Origin: Acidimicrobiaceae bacterium
Lineage (GTDB): Bacteria; Actinomycetota; Acidimicrobiia; Acidimicrobiales; RAAP-2
Assembly: GCA_003164275.1 (NCBI GenBank)
Contig: PLSY01000372.1
Location: forward strand, 1 to 6,871
Direction of reading: 5' to 3'
Length of the DNA stretch: 6,871 bases
Below the pieces are notes generated by a model. That model searched no databases. It saw nothing but the letters and a program-made list of their open reading frames with translations, and was not told the DNA's origin. The position numbers and the translations under genes are program-made. Shown piece after piece: positions 1 through 5,911 of the stretch (position 1 is its first letter; every line of letters starts with the position of its first letter).

Positions 1-61
1 GGGTGAAAGCGTCCCCTACCGGCACCTATGCCATACCCTGAGCGAACCGGCGAGCCTCCGC

Positions 62-67
62 TAGGTT
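62..67 (+). promoter_or_regulatory. Putative -10 element of a leaderless promoter (cyclase-ATPase gene)
   Basis: TAGGTT fits the actinobacterial -10 form TANNNT. Exactly six bases (gacgac) separate it from the GTG at 74, so transcription would begin at or next to the start codon. No Shine-Dalgarno sequence stands in the usual window, which fits a leaderless mRNA. No convincing -35 hexamer is visible. The same spacing recurs at four other genes here, which raises confidence. Confidence 0.5.
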
Positions 68-73
68 GACGAC

Positions 74-2740
74 GTGCCTGGCGAGCAACTCCGGATCCCC
101 TCGGGGACCGTGACCTTCCTCTTTTCTGATGTGGTCGGCTCGACTCGATTATGGGCTGCCGACCCGGAGGCGATGTCTGCGTCGCTTCGGATCCACGACC
201 AGATCTTCAACGAGACCATCGCCAAGTGCGAGGGCCACGTCTTCTCGACAGCGGGAGACTCGTTTGCCGCCGCCTTCGCACGTGCAAGTGCAGCGGTCGA
301 GTGCGCCGAAGCAATCCAGCGGTCCCTCGGCGAGGTTGACTGGGGCACGTGGCCAGCGTTGTCGGTGCGGATCGGCCTTCACCAGGGTGAGGCAGAGGAG
401 CGCGACGACAACTACTTCGGACCAACGGTCAACCAGGCCGCCAGGGTCATGGCCGTGGCCCATGGCGGACAGACCCTCCTGACCGACGGTGTCCGGGACG
501 CCTCCAGCGCCATGGTCACGGACCTCGGGACCCACACCCTGCGCGATATCGAGGCTTCGGTCCACCTGAGCCAGTTGGGGACCCATGAGTTCCCGCCCCT
601 GTCGAGCCTCGGCCAGGGCATCGTGTCGCTCCCGCTTCCCCGGACGTCGCTCGTGGGTAGGGACGAATCGGTCGAGGAGGTCCGCCACCTCATCGCCGCC
701 CATCGTCTGGTGACGCTGGTCGGTGTGGGTGGGTGCGGCAAGACCCGCCTGGCCATCGAGGTCGCCCACCGTGAGGTCCCGAGCTACCCGAAGGGTGTCT
801 GGTTCGTCGACCTCTCGGCCATCGCCGACGAGGGTGCGCTTCCCGGGGCGCTCGCAACGGCGTTGTCGGTCACGATCTCGACGAGTTCCCCTCCCATCGA
901 CCAGATCTGCACCTACCTCGCGAACCGGGAGGCGCTGCTCGTGATCGACAACTGCGAGCACGTCATCGACCCTTCCGCTGAGTTGGTCGACATCCTGCTC
1001 GAGCGCTGCCCGCAGTTGCGCATCCTAGCCACCAGCCGTGAGTCCCTTGAGGTCGACGGCGAGTTCACTTGGAAGGTGCCGTCGCTCGCCGTCGGCGACA
1101 ATGCCCCCGCAGTCCAGCTCTTCTGTGAGCGGGCTGCCGCAGCTGGCGGCGTCGTGGGCGAGGATCAGGGGAGCGTGGCTGCCGTCTCCGAGGTGGTCGA
1201 GCGCCTCGACGGGATCCCCCTCGCCATCGAATTGGCCGCCGCCCGGACCCGAACCATGTCGGTGGCCGAGATCCGTGACCTCCTCGACGACCGCTTCAGC
1301 CTGCTCTCGGGAGGGGCCCGCCGCTCCCGCCAGCGGCAGGCCACCTTGGAGGGGGCAGTGCAGTGGTCCTACGACCTACTGACTGCCGATGAGCAGCTCT
1401 TGATGCGCACCCTCTCGGTCTTCCAGGGAGGCTTCTCGGTGCCTGACGTGGCGGTGGTGGCCGAGCGATCCGAGAGTGACACCCGCCAGCTCGTCGACGC
1501 GCTGTCCGCCAAGTCGCTCGTAGACGTCACCCGCGACGCCACTGGACAGGTCCGCCACAGGCTCCTCGAGACCATCCGATTGTTTGCCCTGGCCCGCTTG
1601 GTCGACGCCGGCGAGGCAGAGACAATGAGGAATCGACACCTCGATCACTTCGACGACCAAGGCGCCAGCCTGTCAGTGGCCCGGTGGTGGGCGATGGACG
1701 AAGTGCTGCGTGCCGGACGCGAGTACGAGAACTTCCGCTCGGCCATCGCGTGGGCGATCGAGAGCGACCGTCCCGAGGCCGCCGTGCGGATCGCGGCAGC
1801 GCGCTTCGAAGCAGCGAGTGCACGGGGTGAGGCGCAACTCGCCCTGGCCATGCTCGGGCGAACCGCTGACCTCTCGCTGAGCGACCGAGCGTATATGGCT
1901 GCCGTGCGCGTCTGGCTCCTGATTAGCAACGGGCTCATCGTGGAAGCCTTGGCCGACATCGACCAGGCGTGGAATCTCGGCCGAGCGGCGACCGGTGATC
2001 ACGAGGTACTCCTGCACCTCGACGAAGGCACCATTCGGGGATACCTCGGTGCTTACGATGACTGGGGCGCCTCAATCGACGAAGCACGACGGAGGGCGAC
2101 TATGTTGGGCGATCCACTCCTCGTCGCCGGGTGCGAGCTCTTCGTTGCATCGCACCTAACACAAACTGGCAGGCTCGATGAGGCGATCGATGTGGCACGC
2201 TCCGCCTTGGTCACCGCTCCGCACTTCGGCTATCGCCACGTGATCGAAGCAGGTCTTTGCTGGTCGTTCCTCGAGATCGGGAAGGTCGAGGAGGCCTCAG
2301 AGGTGGTTCGTCACTTCGCCCCGATCCCTCCCGGATCGCCTTGGTCGTTCGTCAACGATGTCATGGCCTACCTCGTGATGGCACACACGGACACTCCGGA
2401 GGTCGCTGGTCGCGCGCTCGCTCGCCAAACGCAGGAAGTGCTGGCACGCCGGCCGGCCATCGGCGGAGAGTTTCTCACGGGATTCGCCTACCTGCACCTA
2501 CTGTCTGGACGTCCTGAACGAGCGCAGGAACTCATCGAGTCAGCCCTGCCGGTCGGCCTGGCACCGGTGGCAGTATTCATCCACGTCGGTGGTCGCGACT
2601 TGACCGTCGAGGAACGTATCAACTGGATGAAGGAGAAGTCTGTCTTGAACCCGGTCGCCGAGGTCTATGCCCGATTCGTCGAAAACGGGGCACGGGTGGT
2701 TGCCGACGAAGTCGGGTACTGGTCGCGCGGAGGAGCCTGA
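74..2740 (+). CDS. Class III adenylate/guanylate cyclase domain fused to an NB-ARC/STAND-type ATPase with helical C-terminal tail
   Basis: Signalling or regulatory protein of 888 residues, predicted cytoplasmic: no signal peptide or membrane segment is seen. Residues ~11-175 are a class III cyclase domain, with metal-binding Asp19 (FSDVVGST) and Asp62 (STAGDS) and the transition-state pair Asn120/Arg124 (TVNQAAR). The purine-reading positions hold Ser58 and Asn113 instead of Lys and Asp, so substrate or activity is uncertain. A linker (PRTSLVGRDES, 189-199) leads to an ATPase: Walker A GVGGCGKT 217-224, Walker B LLVIDN 288-293, sensor-like ATSRES 319-324, GIPLAIELAAAR 380-391. A winged-helix-like part (~425-485) and an alpha-helical TPR-like tail follow. 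Related actinobacterial proteins, for example M. tuberculosis Rv0386, carry a C-terminal LuxR HTH; none is visible here. The GTG start is chosen from the TAGGTT-N6-GTG arrangement and because the cyclase fold starts about 10 residues later. Its DNA target or partner is unknown. Confidence 0.9.
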   Translation: MPGEQLRIPSGTVTFLFSDVVGSTRLWAADPEAMSASLRIHDQIFNETIAKCEGHVFSTAGDSFAAAFARASAAVECAEAIQRSLGEVDWGTWPALSVRIGLHQGEAEERDDNYFGPTVNQAARVMAVAHGGQTLLTDGVRDASSAMVTDLGTHTLRDIEASVHLSQLGTHEFPPLSSLGQGIVSLPLPRTSLVGRDESVEEVRHLIAAHRLVTLVGVGGCGKTRLAIEVAHREVPSYPKGVWFVDLSAIADEGALPGALATALSVTISTSSPPIDQICTYLANREALLVIDNCEHVIDPSAELVDILLERCPQLRILATSRESLEVDGEFTWKVPSLAVGDNAPAVQLFCERAAAAGGVVGEDQGSVAAVSEVVERLDGIPLAIELAAARTRTMSVAEIRDLLDDRFSLLSGGARRSRQRQATLEGAVQWSYDLLTADEQLLMRTLSVFQGGFSVPDVAVVAERSESDTRQLVDALSAKSLVDVTRDATGQVRHRLLETIRLFALARLVDAGEAETMRNRHLDHFDDQGASLSVARWWAMDEVLRAGREYENFRSAIAWAIESDRPEAAVRIAAARFEAASARGEAQLALAMLGRTADLSLSDRAYMAAVRVWLLISNGLIVEALADIDQAWNLGRAATGDHEVLLHLDEGTIRGYLGAYDDWGASIDEARRRATMLGDPLLVAGCELFVASHLTQTGRLDEAIDVARSALVTAPHFGYRHVIEAGLCWSFLEIGKVEEASEVVRHFAPIPPGSPWSFVNDVMAYLVMAHTDTPEVAGRALARQTQEVLARRPAIGGEFLTGFAYLHLLSGRPERAQELIESALPVGLAPVAVFIHVGGRDLTVEERINWMKEKSVLNPVAEVYARFVENGARVVADEVGYWSRGGA

Positions 2741-2775
2741 GCCCGATCCACCCGACGCGCGACCTGGCTCGGACG

Positions 2776-2793
2776 CTCCGCCAACTCGCGGAG
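2776..2793 (+). terminator. Weak terminator-like hairpin after the cyclase-ATPase gene
   Basis: CTCCGC (2776-2781) and GCGGAG (2788-2793) form a perfect 6-bp stem with a 6-nt loop, 35 nt after the stop codon. There is no T tract. It is the best candidate for ending the upstream transcript before the next gene's own promoter, but a stem this short is common in GC-rich DNA. Confidence 0.25.
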
Positions 2794-2794
2794 G

Positions 2795-2828
2795 AATGCG
2801 AACATGGACATCTTCTCGCAATGCGAAC
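2795..2828. repeat. Direct repeat of AATGCGAAC in the gap between the two cyclase genes
   Basis: The 9-mer AATGCGAAC occurs at 2795-2803 and again at 2820-2828, 25 bases start to start. The pair lies upstream of the second cyclase gene's putative promoter and could be a tandem binding site. Two copies only, so this may be chance. Confidence 0.25.
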
Positions 2829-2863
2829 CGACTGCGACGACGAGGTAGAGGTGTTACGACTCG

Positions 2864-2999
2864 GATCCCCAAGTCCGCCAGCCCTATCACCTAACACCAA
2901 TGATGGGCGGGGCACTGTCTGACGAATGAACGCTCCTCACCGGCGTCCTGGCTGCACAGTGCCAACGTGACGGCCTTCCGTCCGTCAGACTTGGGGATC
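2864..2999. repeat. Perfect 12-bp inverted repeat flanking the promoter and start of the pseudo-hydrolase/cyclase gene
   Basis: GATCCCCAAGTC at 2864-2875 is the exact reverse complement of GACTTGGGGATC at 2988-2999. The arms are 112 bases apart and enclose the putative -10 element and the GTG start. The right arm encodes residues 8-11 if translation starts at 2967, or lies just before an in-frame ATG at 3000. Possible roles are a two-site operator with DNA looping or a long-range mRNA stem; coincidence remains possible. Confidence 0.35.
2955..2960 (+). promoter_or_regulatory. Putative -10 element of a leaderless promoter (hydrolase-cyclase gene)
   Basis: CACAGT keeps the two most conserved -10 positions (A2 and T6) and sits exactly six bases (gccaac) before the GTG at 2967. 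No Shine-Dalgarno precedes that GTG. An independent promoter would mean this gene is not simply read through from the upstream cyclase gene. No -35 is recognised. Confidence 0.4.
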
Positions 3000-4355
3000 A
3001 TGGATTTCCCCGAGACTCGGTACGTCACAGTTGGCGGCGCATCCGTTGCATATCAAGTGGTCGGCGATGGACCGATCGATCTCGTCTATCACCACCCCTT
3101 CTGCCACATGGACGCACAGTGGGCGATCGAACCCGAGGCGAACTGGAACCGCCGGCTCGCATCATTCAGCCGCCTGATCATGTTCGACCGGCGTGGATGT
3201 GGCGCCTCGGACCGAATCCCGCACGGGGAACACACGACCGCTGCGGACTGGGAGCAGGACCTCCTCGCTGTCCTGGATGCCGTCGGATCTACCGAAGCCA
3301 GCCTCTTCGTCGAGGCTGGGCCCGGTCCCATGGCGATCGAGTTCGCCGCCCGGCACCGTGACCGGATCACAGCACTGATCCTCGGGAACACAACAGCCCG
3401 CTGGGGTGCGTCCGAAGGCTATGAGTTCGGACTGTCCGAAGCCGTCATCGAGCGCAATCTCGCGTTCATGACAGCGTCGTGGGGCACGAGTGAACTCATC
3501 AAGATCCTCTGTCCGAGCGTGGCCAACCGAGACGACGTCCTTGCGGCGATCGCCCGGAAGGGCCGTGCATCGTGCACTCCCGGTGGGATGCGGAGCCAAG
3601 TGGAACATGCCTGGCGCGACTTTGACGCCAGGGGGTTCCTCGACCAGTTGGATATCCCGGTCTTGGTAATCCAGGGCGACCAGGTGGGCGGCGCCGACCA
3701 GGAGTCATGGCTGCCGAATCAGCACTCCCAGTACCTGGTGGACCACATCGCCGGCGCCCGGTTCGTCAGTGTGCCGAGCCGGGACATGGTGTTCTGCGTC
3801 GACGACTCGGATGTCGTCATCGACCTTGTCGCAGAGTTCCTGACCGGTAGCTGCGCACCAAGGGCACTGCAACGGAAGCTCGTTACGGTGCTGTTCACGG
3901 ACATCGTCAGCTCGACGGAACGGGCTACGGAGCTCGGCGACCGCAATTGGCGCAAGCTGCTCGATGCCCACGACGAGCTCGTGCGACTTCGACTGGGTCG
4001 ATTCGGAGGTCAGGAGGTGAAGAGCACTGGCGACGGCTTCCTCGCCTGCTTCGATGCTCCGAGCGATGCGGTGGCGTGTGCGATCGACATCGTCGCTTCA
4101 GCCAGGCGACTGGGCATCGAGATCAGGTCAGGAATACACACCGGCGAATGTGAGATTCGTGACGACGACATCGCCGGGTTGGCAGTCCACGTTGCGGCGC
4201 GAATCGAGGCACTGGCGGGCCCCGGGGAGGTTCTCACTTCGGCAACCGCCGCGAGTCTGGTGACGGACGGCTCACTCGAGTTCACAGAGCACGGGATGCA
4301 TCGCCTCAAGGGAGTCGACGGCGAGTGGTCCCTATTTGTGGCATCACGATCCTGA
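2967..4355 (+). CDS. Alpha/beta-hydrolase-fold (catalytic residues lost) fused to class III adenylate cyclase
   Basis: Protein of 462 residues with the architecture, and from memory about the length, of M. tuberculosis Rv1900c. Residues ~15-295 are an alpha/beta-hydrolase fold: FDRRGCGASD at 73-82, then the nucleophile elbow, which reads EAGPG (116-120) instead of GxSxG, so Gly118 replaces Ser. The C-terminal His position (family pattern GxDHxxxxGD) reads SRDMVFCVDD (271-280), so Met274 replaces His. Hydrolysis is therefore unlikely, and a sensing or scaffolding role is inferred. Residues ~302-462 are a class III cyclase with metal-binding Asp312 (FTDIVSST) and Asp356 (KSTGDG), purine-reading Lys352 and Asp401, His408 at the usual Asn position, and Arg412 (VHVAAR). 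ATP-to-cAMP conversion is predicted. The GTG at 2967 is preferred for its -10 spacing; ATG 3000 is an alternative with a GGGGA only 2 nt away, too close to act as a Shine-Dalgarno. Confidence 0.92.
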   Translation: MTAFRPSDLGIMDFPETRYVTVGGASVAYQVVGDGPIDLVYHHPFCHMDAQWAIEPEANWNRRLASFSRLIMFDRRGCGASDRIPHGEHTTAADWEQDLLAVLDAVGSTEASLFVEAGPGPMAIEFAARHRDRITALILGNTTARWGASEGYEFGLSEAVIERNLAFMTASWGTSELIKILCPSVANRDDVLAAIARKGRASCTPGGMRSQVEHAWRDFDARGFLDQLDIPVLVIQGDQVGGADQESWLPNQHSQYLVDHIAGARFVSVPSRDMVFCVDDSDVVIDLVAEFLTGSCAPRALQRKLVTVLFTDIVSSTERATELGDRNWRKLLDAHDELVRLRLGRFGGQEVKSTGDGFLACFDAPSDAVACAIDIVASARRLGIEIRSGIHTGECEIRDDDIAGLAVHVAARIEALAGPGEVLTSATAASLVTDGSLEFTEHGMHRLKGVDGEWSLFVASRS

Positions 4356-4396
4356 CGGCGAAGTCATGTGTACGAGGGCATCAGATTCACCCAGAG

Positions 4397-4418
4397 CGGG
4401 CGGGTCTGCTGCCTCCCG
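4397..4418 (+). terminator. Candidate terminator hairpin after the hydrolase-cyclase gene
   Basis: CGGGCGG (4397-4403) pairs with CCTCCCG (4412-4418) with one C/T mismatch (6 of 7 pairs) around an 8-nt loop, 41 nt past the stop. There is no T tract, as is common in GC-rich actinobacteria. It is the most plausible transcript end before the non-coding stretch. Confidence 0.35.
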
Positions 4419-4599
4419 GCCGGAGTGATCGACCTCGTGCGAATCGAGGGTGCCCCACAACGCCGGGTAAGGGTCGCACTTCGAGGGCTTCGCTCGCCAG
4501 AATTGGTCGTTCGCCTCTGCGCCAATCCACCGATTGGGAGGAAGGTTGCGTCAGACAAAGTCGTCGAGTTTGGATCCACAACCCAGCTCCGAAATTGTC

Positions 4600-4649
4600 T
4601 GCGGGTCGGCCGGCATACCGGAGGGACGTGCCGGTCGGCTCAGCCCGCA
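4600..4649 (+). other. Two-tier inverted repeat (possible structured RNA)
   Basis: An outer stem TGCGGG (4600-4605)/CCCGCA (4644-4649) encloses an inner stem CCGGCA (4610-4615)/TGCCGG (4629-4634) with a 13-nt loop. A GGGAGG follows immediately at 4651-4656. If a transcript crosses this region the 50-nt element could fold and affect access to that purine tract. GC-rich sequence makes such pairings fairly easy by chance. Confidence 0.3.
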
Positions 4650-4774
4650 AGGGAGGCCACGACTGACGGATGGGCATCCACAATTGTCGGGTCACCGTCG
4701 GTCCAGTGCGCTCCGACCGATCTGATTTCGTCGGTTGGTGTCTTACGACTCTGTGCCCAACCTCGGGGGAGGAC

Positions 4775-4780
4775 CAGAGT
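4775..4780 (+). promoter_or_regulatory. Putative -10 element of a leaderless promoter (zinc mini-protein)
   Basis: CAGAGT resembles the CACAGT element at 2955 and lies exactly six bases (gggcac) before the ATG at 4787. This spacing is the main reason for preferring that ATG over the in-frame ATG at 4670. A GGGGGAGGA tract at 4765-4773 is 13 nt from the ATG, longer than usual for a ribosome-binding site. Confidence 0.35.
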
Positions 4781-4786
4781 GGGCAC

Positions 4787-4957
4787 ATGGTCCTTGAAGG
4801 CAACGCAATCTCGTGCGACGCCTATGGGTGTCTCAATCAAGATGACTTTGTAGGTGAACTGACCCCTGAGGACACCTTGACCCGCTACCACGTGCTCGGC
4901 TGGAACATTGGCGAGGCCGGCGGCCGTGTCGTTCACTACTGCCCGGATCACGGGTGA
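4787..4957 (+). CDS. Small Cys/His protein, predicted zinc-binding
   Basis: Hypothetical protein of 56 residues. Cys10 and Cys15 (CDAYGC) near the N-terminus and Cys52/His55 (YCPDH) at the C-terminus would make a CX4C...CX2H zinc site; between them are an acidic stretch and LGWNIGE. Small actinobacterial proteins with paired Cys, a central GW and a terminal CPxH are familiar to me, though I know of no assigned function. The motif runs to the last residues before the stop, which supports a complete real gene. The start at 4787 follows the CAGAGT-N6-ATG arrangement. A longer form from ATG 4670 would be 95 residues, but its extra 39 residues show no recognisable feature. The opposite-strand frame lacks such a motif. 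The gene converges with the minus-strand gene ending at 5124. Zinc binding is inferred from spacing alone. Confidence 0.6.
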   Translation: MVLEGNAISCDAYGCLNQDDFVGELTPEDTLTRYHVLGWNIGEAGGRVVHYCPDHG

Positions 4958-5123
4958 GATTGACGTGACGCTGCTTGCCAAATCGCACTAGATCTCCTGA
5001 CGTTCAACGGCCTGTCCCTGATCGCCGGGTGTGAGTCGGTTATCAGCGGACGAGCGCTTGCCGTTCGCGAACTCCCACCGACCGGCACGACTGGCGCACC
5101 TCGTCTGCCTCGAGAGCCGGTGG

Positions 5124-5825
5124 TCAGGCTCCGGATCCTTGCGTAGGGACAGCGTGGAAGTAGCGACGGAGAAGGTGCGAAGTCGCCCCCACGAAGAGAG
5201 CAATGTCGGGCATTGTGATCGCAGCAGGTGAAACCACAACCTCGACACAGTAATAGTCAGAGGGTTTCTTGATGAAGAATCGCCGACGGGTGTTCAATCT
5301 GTATCTGACGATTGGATCGTCGCCTCGAACGTCGGGCAACGCCATCATGACCGATGGGTTACCAGTTACCCCATCAACGGGAAAGCGGAAGGACTGTCTT
5401 CGACGGTCCGTGAGTATGGTCCCAGCTCGACGTTCGCGGTGGACGCCAACGACCTCGAACACAGTCCGCCCATTGGGGTCCACCACGGCAAAGGCCCTCA
5501 CACCAAGTGGATTGGAGCCAGGGAGTCTCTTGAAGCGATAGGTTCTACCGCTTACCTGAATCCAGCCACGCGAGGACCCCACACGCGGTCGCAATGTCGC
5601 CCACGCCGTGCCGTCAGACGCGACGAGGTCAAAGGTGCGTCTGGTACCAGATGTCCACGATAAGTGCACGCCCGGCAAGTCAGGAAAGGCCTGCCACTCA
5701 CGCTGATGCGCAGCGATTCGTTCGCCCCTGGCGGCCTTGCGTTGCCTTCCCCAGAAGTCATTCGACTTTCCGACCGGCGTTGTCGCTTCGGAAGATGGAG
5801 GAGAGCTCTCGTCATCATCCGCCAT
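5124..5825 (-). CDS. Hypothetical 233-aa beta-rich protein, possibly tubby/LURP-one-like
   Basis: No confident family assignment. The first ~45 residues are polar and look disordered: acidic and Ser-rich at first, then basic (GRQRKAARGER, 26-36). The rest alternates short hydrophobic strands and turns, for example DGTAWATLRPR 71-81, GWIQVSGRTYRFKRL 87-101 and AFAVVDPNGRTVFEVV 111-126. A C-terminal hydrophobic stretch (VEVVVSP, then MPDIALFVGATSHLLRRYF, 194-223) could be the central helix of a tubby-C-terminal/LURP-one-like barrel; this is a guess from the strand pattern. No signal peptide or enzymatic motif is seen. The length and the in-frame ATG right after a TAATGT-N6 element support the start. 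A hairpin separates it from the upstream VOC gene, so it is probably its own transcription unit. Confidence 0.75.
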   Translation of the reverse strand: MADDDESSPPSSEATTPVGKSNDFWGRQRKAARGERIAAHQREWQAFPDLPGVHLSWTSGTRRTFDLVASDGTAWATLRPRVGSSRGWIQVSGRTYRFKRLPGSNPLGVRAFAVVDPNGRTVFEVVGVHRERRAGTILTDRRRQSFRFPVDGVTGNPSVMMALPDVRGDDPIVRYRLNTRRRFFIKKPSDYYCVEVVVSPAAITMPDIALFVGATSHLLRRYFHAVPTQGSGA

Positions 5826-5831
5826 GGCTGA

Positions 5832-5837
5832 ACATTA
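5832..5837 (-). promoter_or_regulatory. Putative -10 element of a leaderless promoter (233-aa protein)
   Basis: On the minus strand TAATGT, a good TANNNT match, is followed by six bases (tcagcc) and then the ATG at 5825. No Shine-Dalgarno is present upstream. TTGGTC about 19 nt further upstream (5857-5862) is a weak -35 candidate. Confidence 0.5.
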
Positions 5838-5881
5838 GCGCTGGTCGAGCAATTACAGACCAAAGTGACGGTCAGGCAGGG

Positions 5882-5909
5882 CATCCCAGATCGCCGGATC
5901 GGTGGGATG
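5882..5909 (-). terminator. Candidate terminator hairpin after the VOC gene
   Basis: CATCCC (5882-5887) pairs with GGGATG (5904-5909). Inside it, GATC (5889-5892) and GATC (5897-5900) pair around a GCCG loop, giving about 10 bp with a small uneven internal loop. It begins two bases past the VOC stop codon on the minus strand. No T tract follows. It lies between the VOC stop and the promoter of the 233-aa gene. Confidence 0.5.
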
Positions 5910-5911
5910 GC

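Larger units (their letters stand above)
4356..4786. other. Stretch of about 430 nt without a convincing gene
   Basis: No open frame here gives a recognisable protein; the translations are rich in Arg, Ser and Pro, as expected of non-coding GC-rich DNA. It holds the hairpin at 4397-4418, a small CCAATC/GATTGG hairpin (4522-4537) and the two-tier hairpin at 4600-4649. I looked for tRNA T-arm patterns and found none. A weaker possibility is that 4670-4786 is coding, as an in-frame extension of the zinc-protein gene from ATG 4670, which has GGGAGG 13 nt upstream. Confidence 0.5.

Noticed and set aside
149..961. Long minus-strand open frame (270 codons) opposite the first cyclase gene
   Set aside because: It is an antisense shadow of a strongly supported cyclase/ATPase coding region and its translation has no recognisable domain; long antisense frames are routine in GC-rich genes.
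4522..4537. CCAATC-CACC-GATTGG hairpin
   Set aside because: Only a 6-bp stem of mixed composition, not next to any gene end and with no T tract; too weak to call a terminator.
4368..4853. Plus-strand open frame of 161 codons in the gap after the second cyclase gene
   Set aside because: Composition is Arg/Ser/Pro-rich without domains, and it overlaps the better supported Cys/His gene in another frame.
4640..4981. Minus-strand open frame of 113 codons
   Set aside because: It lies opposite the Cys/His mini-protein, which has a coherent metal-binding pattern; the antisense translation shows none.
5075..5123. CCACCG/CGGTGG pairing in the convergent gap next to the stop of the 233-aa gene
   Set aside because: The loop is over 35 nt, and competing pairings (ACCGGC/GCCGGT) use the same bases; not convincing as a bidirectional terminator.
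4958..5248. Possible gene in the convergent gap and the 3' part of the 233-aa gene (minus frame of 86 codons and plus frame of 66 codons)
   Set aside because: Both overlap the well-supported minus-strand coding region and have low-complexity, domain-free translations.
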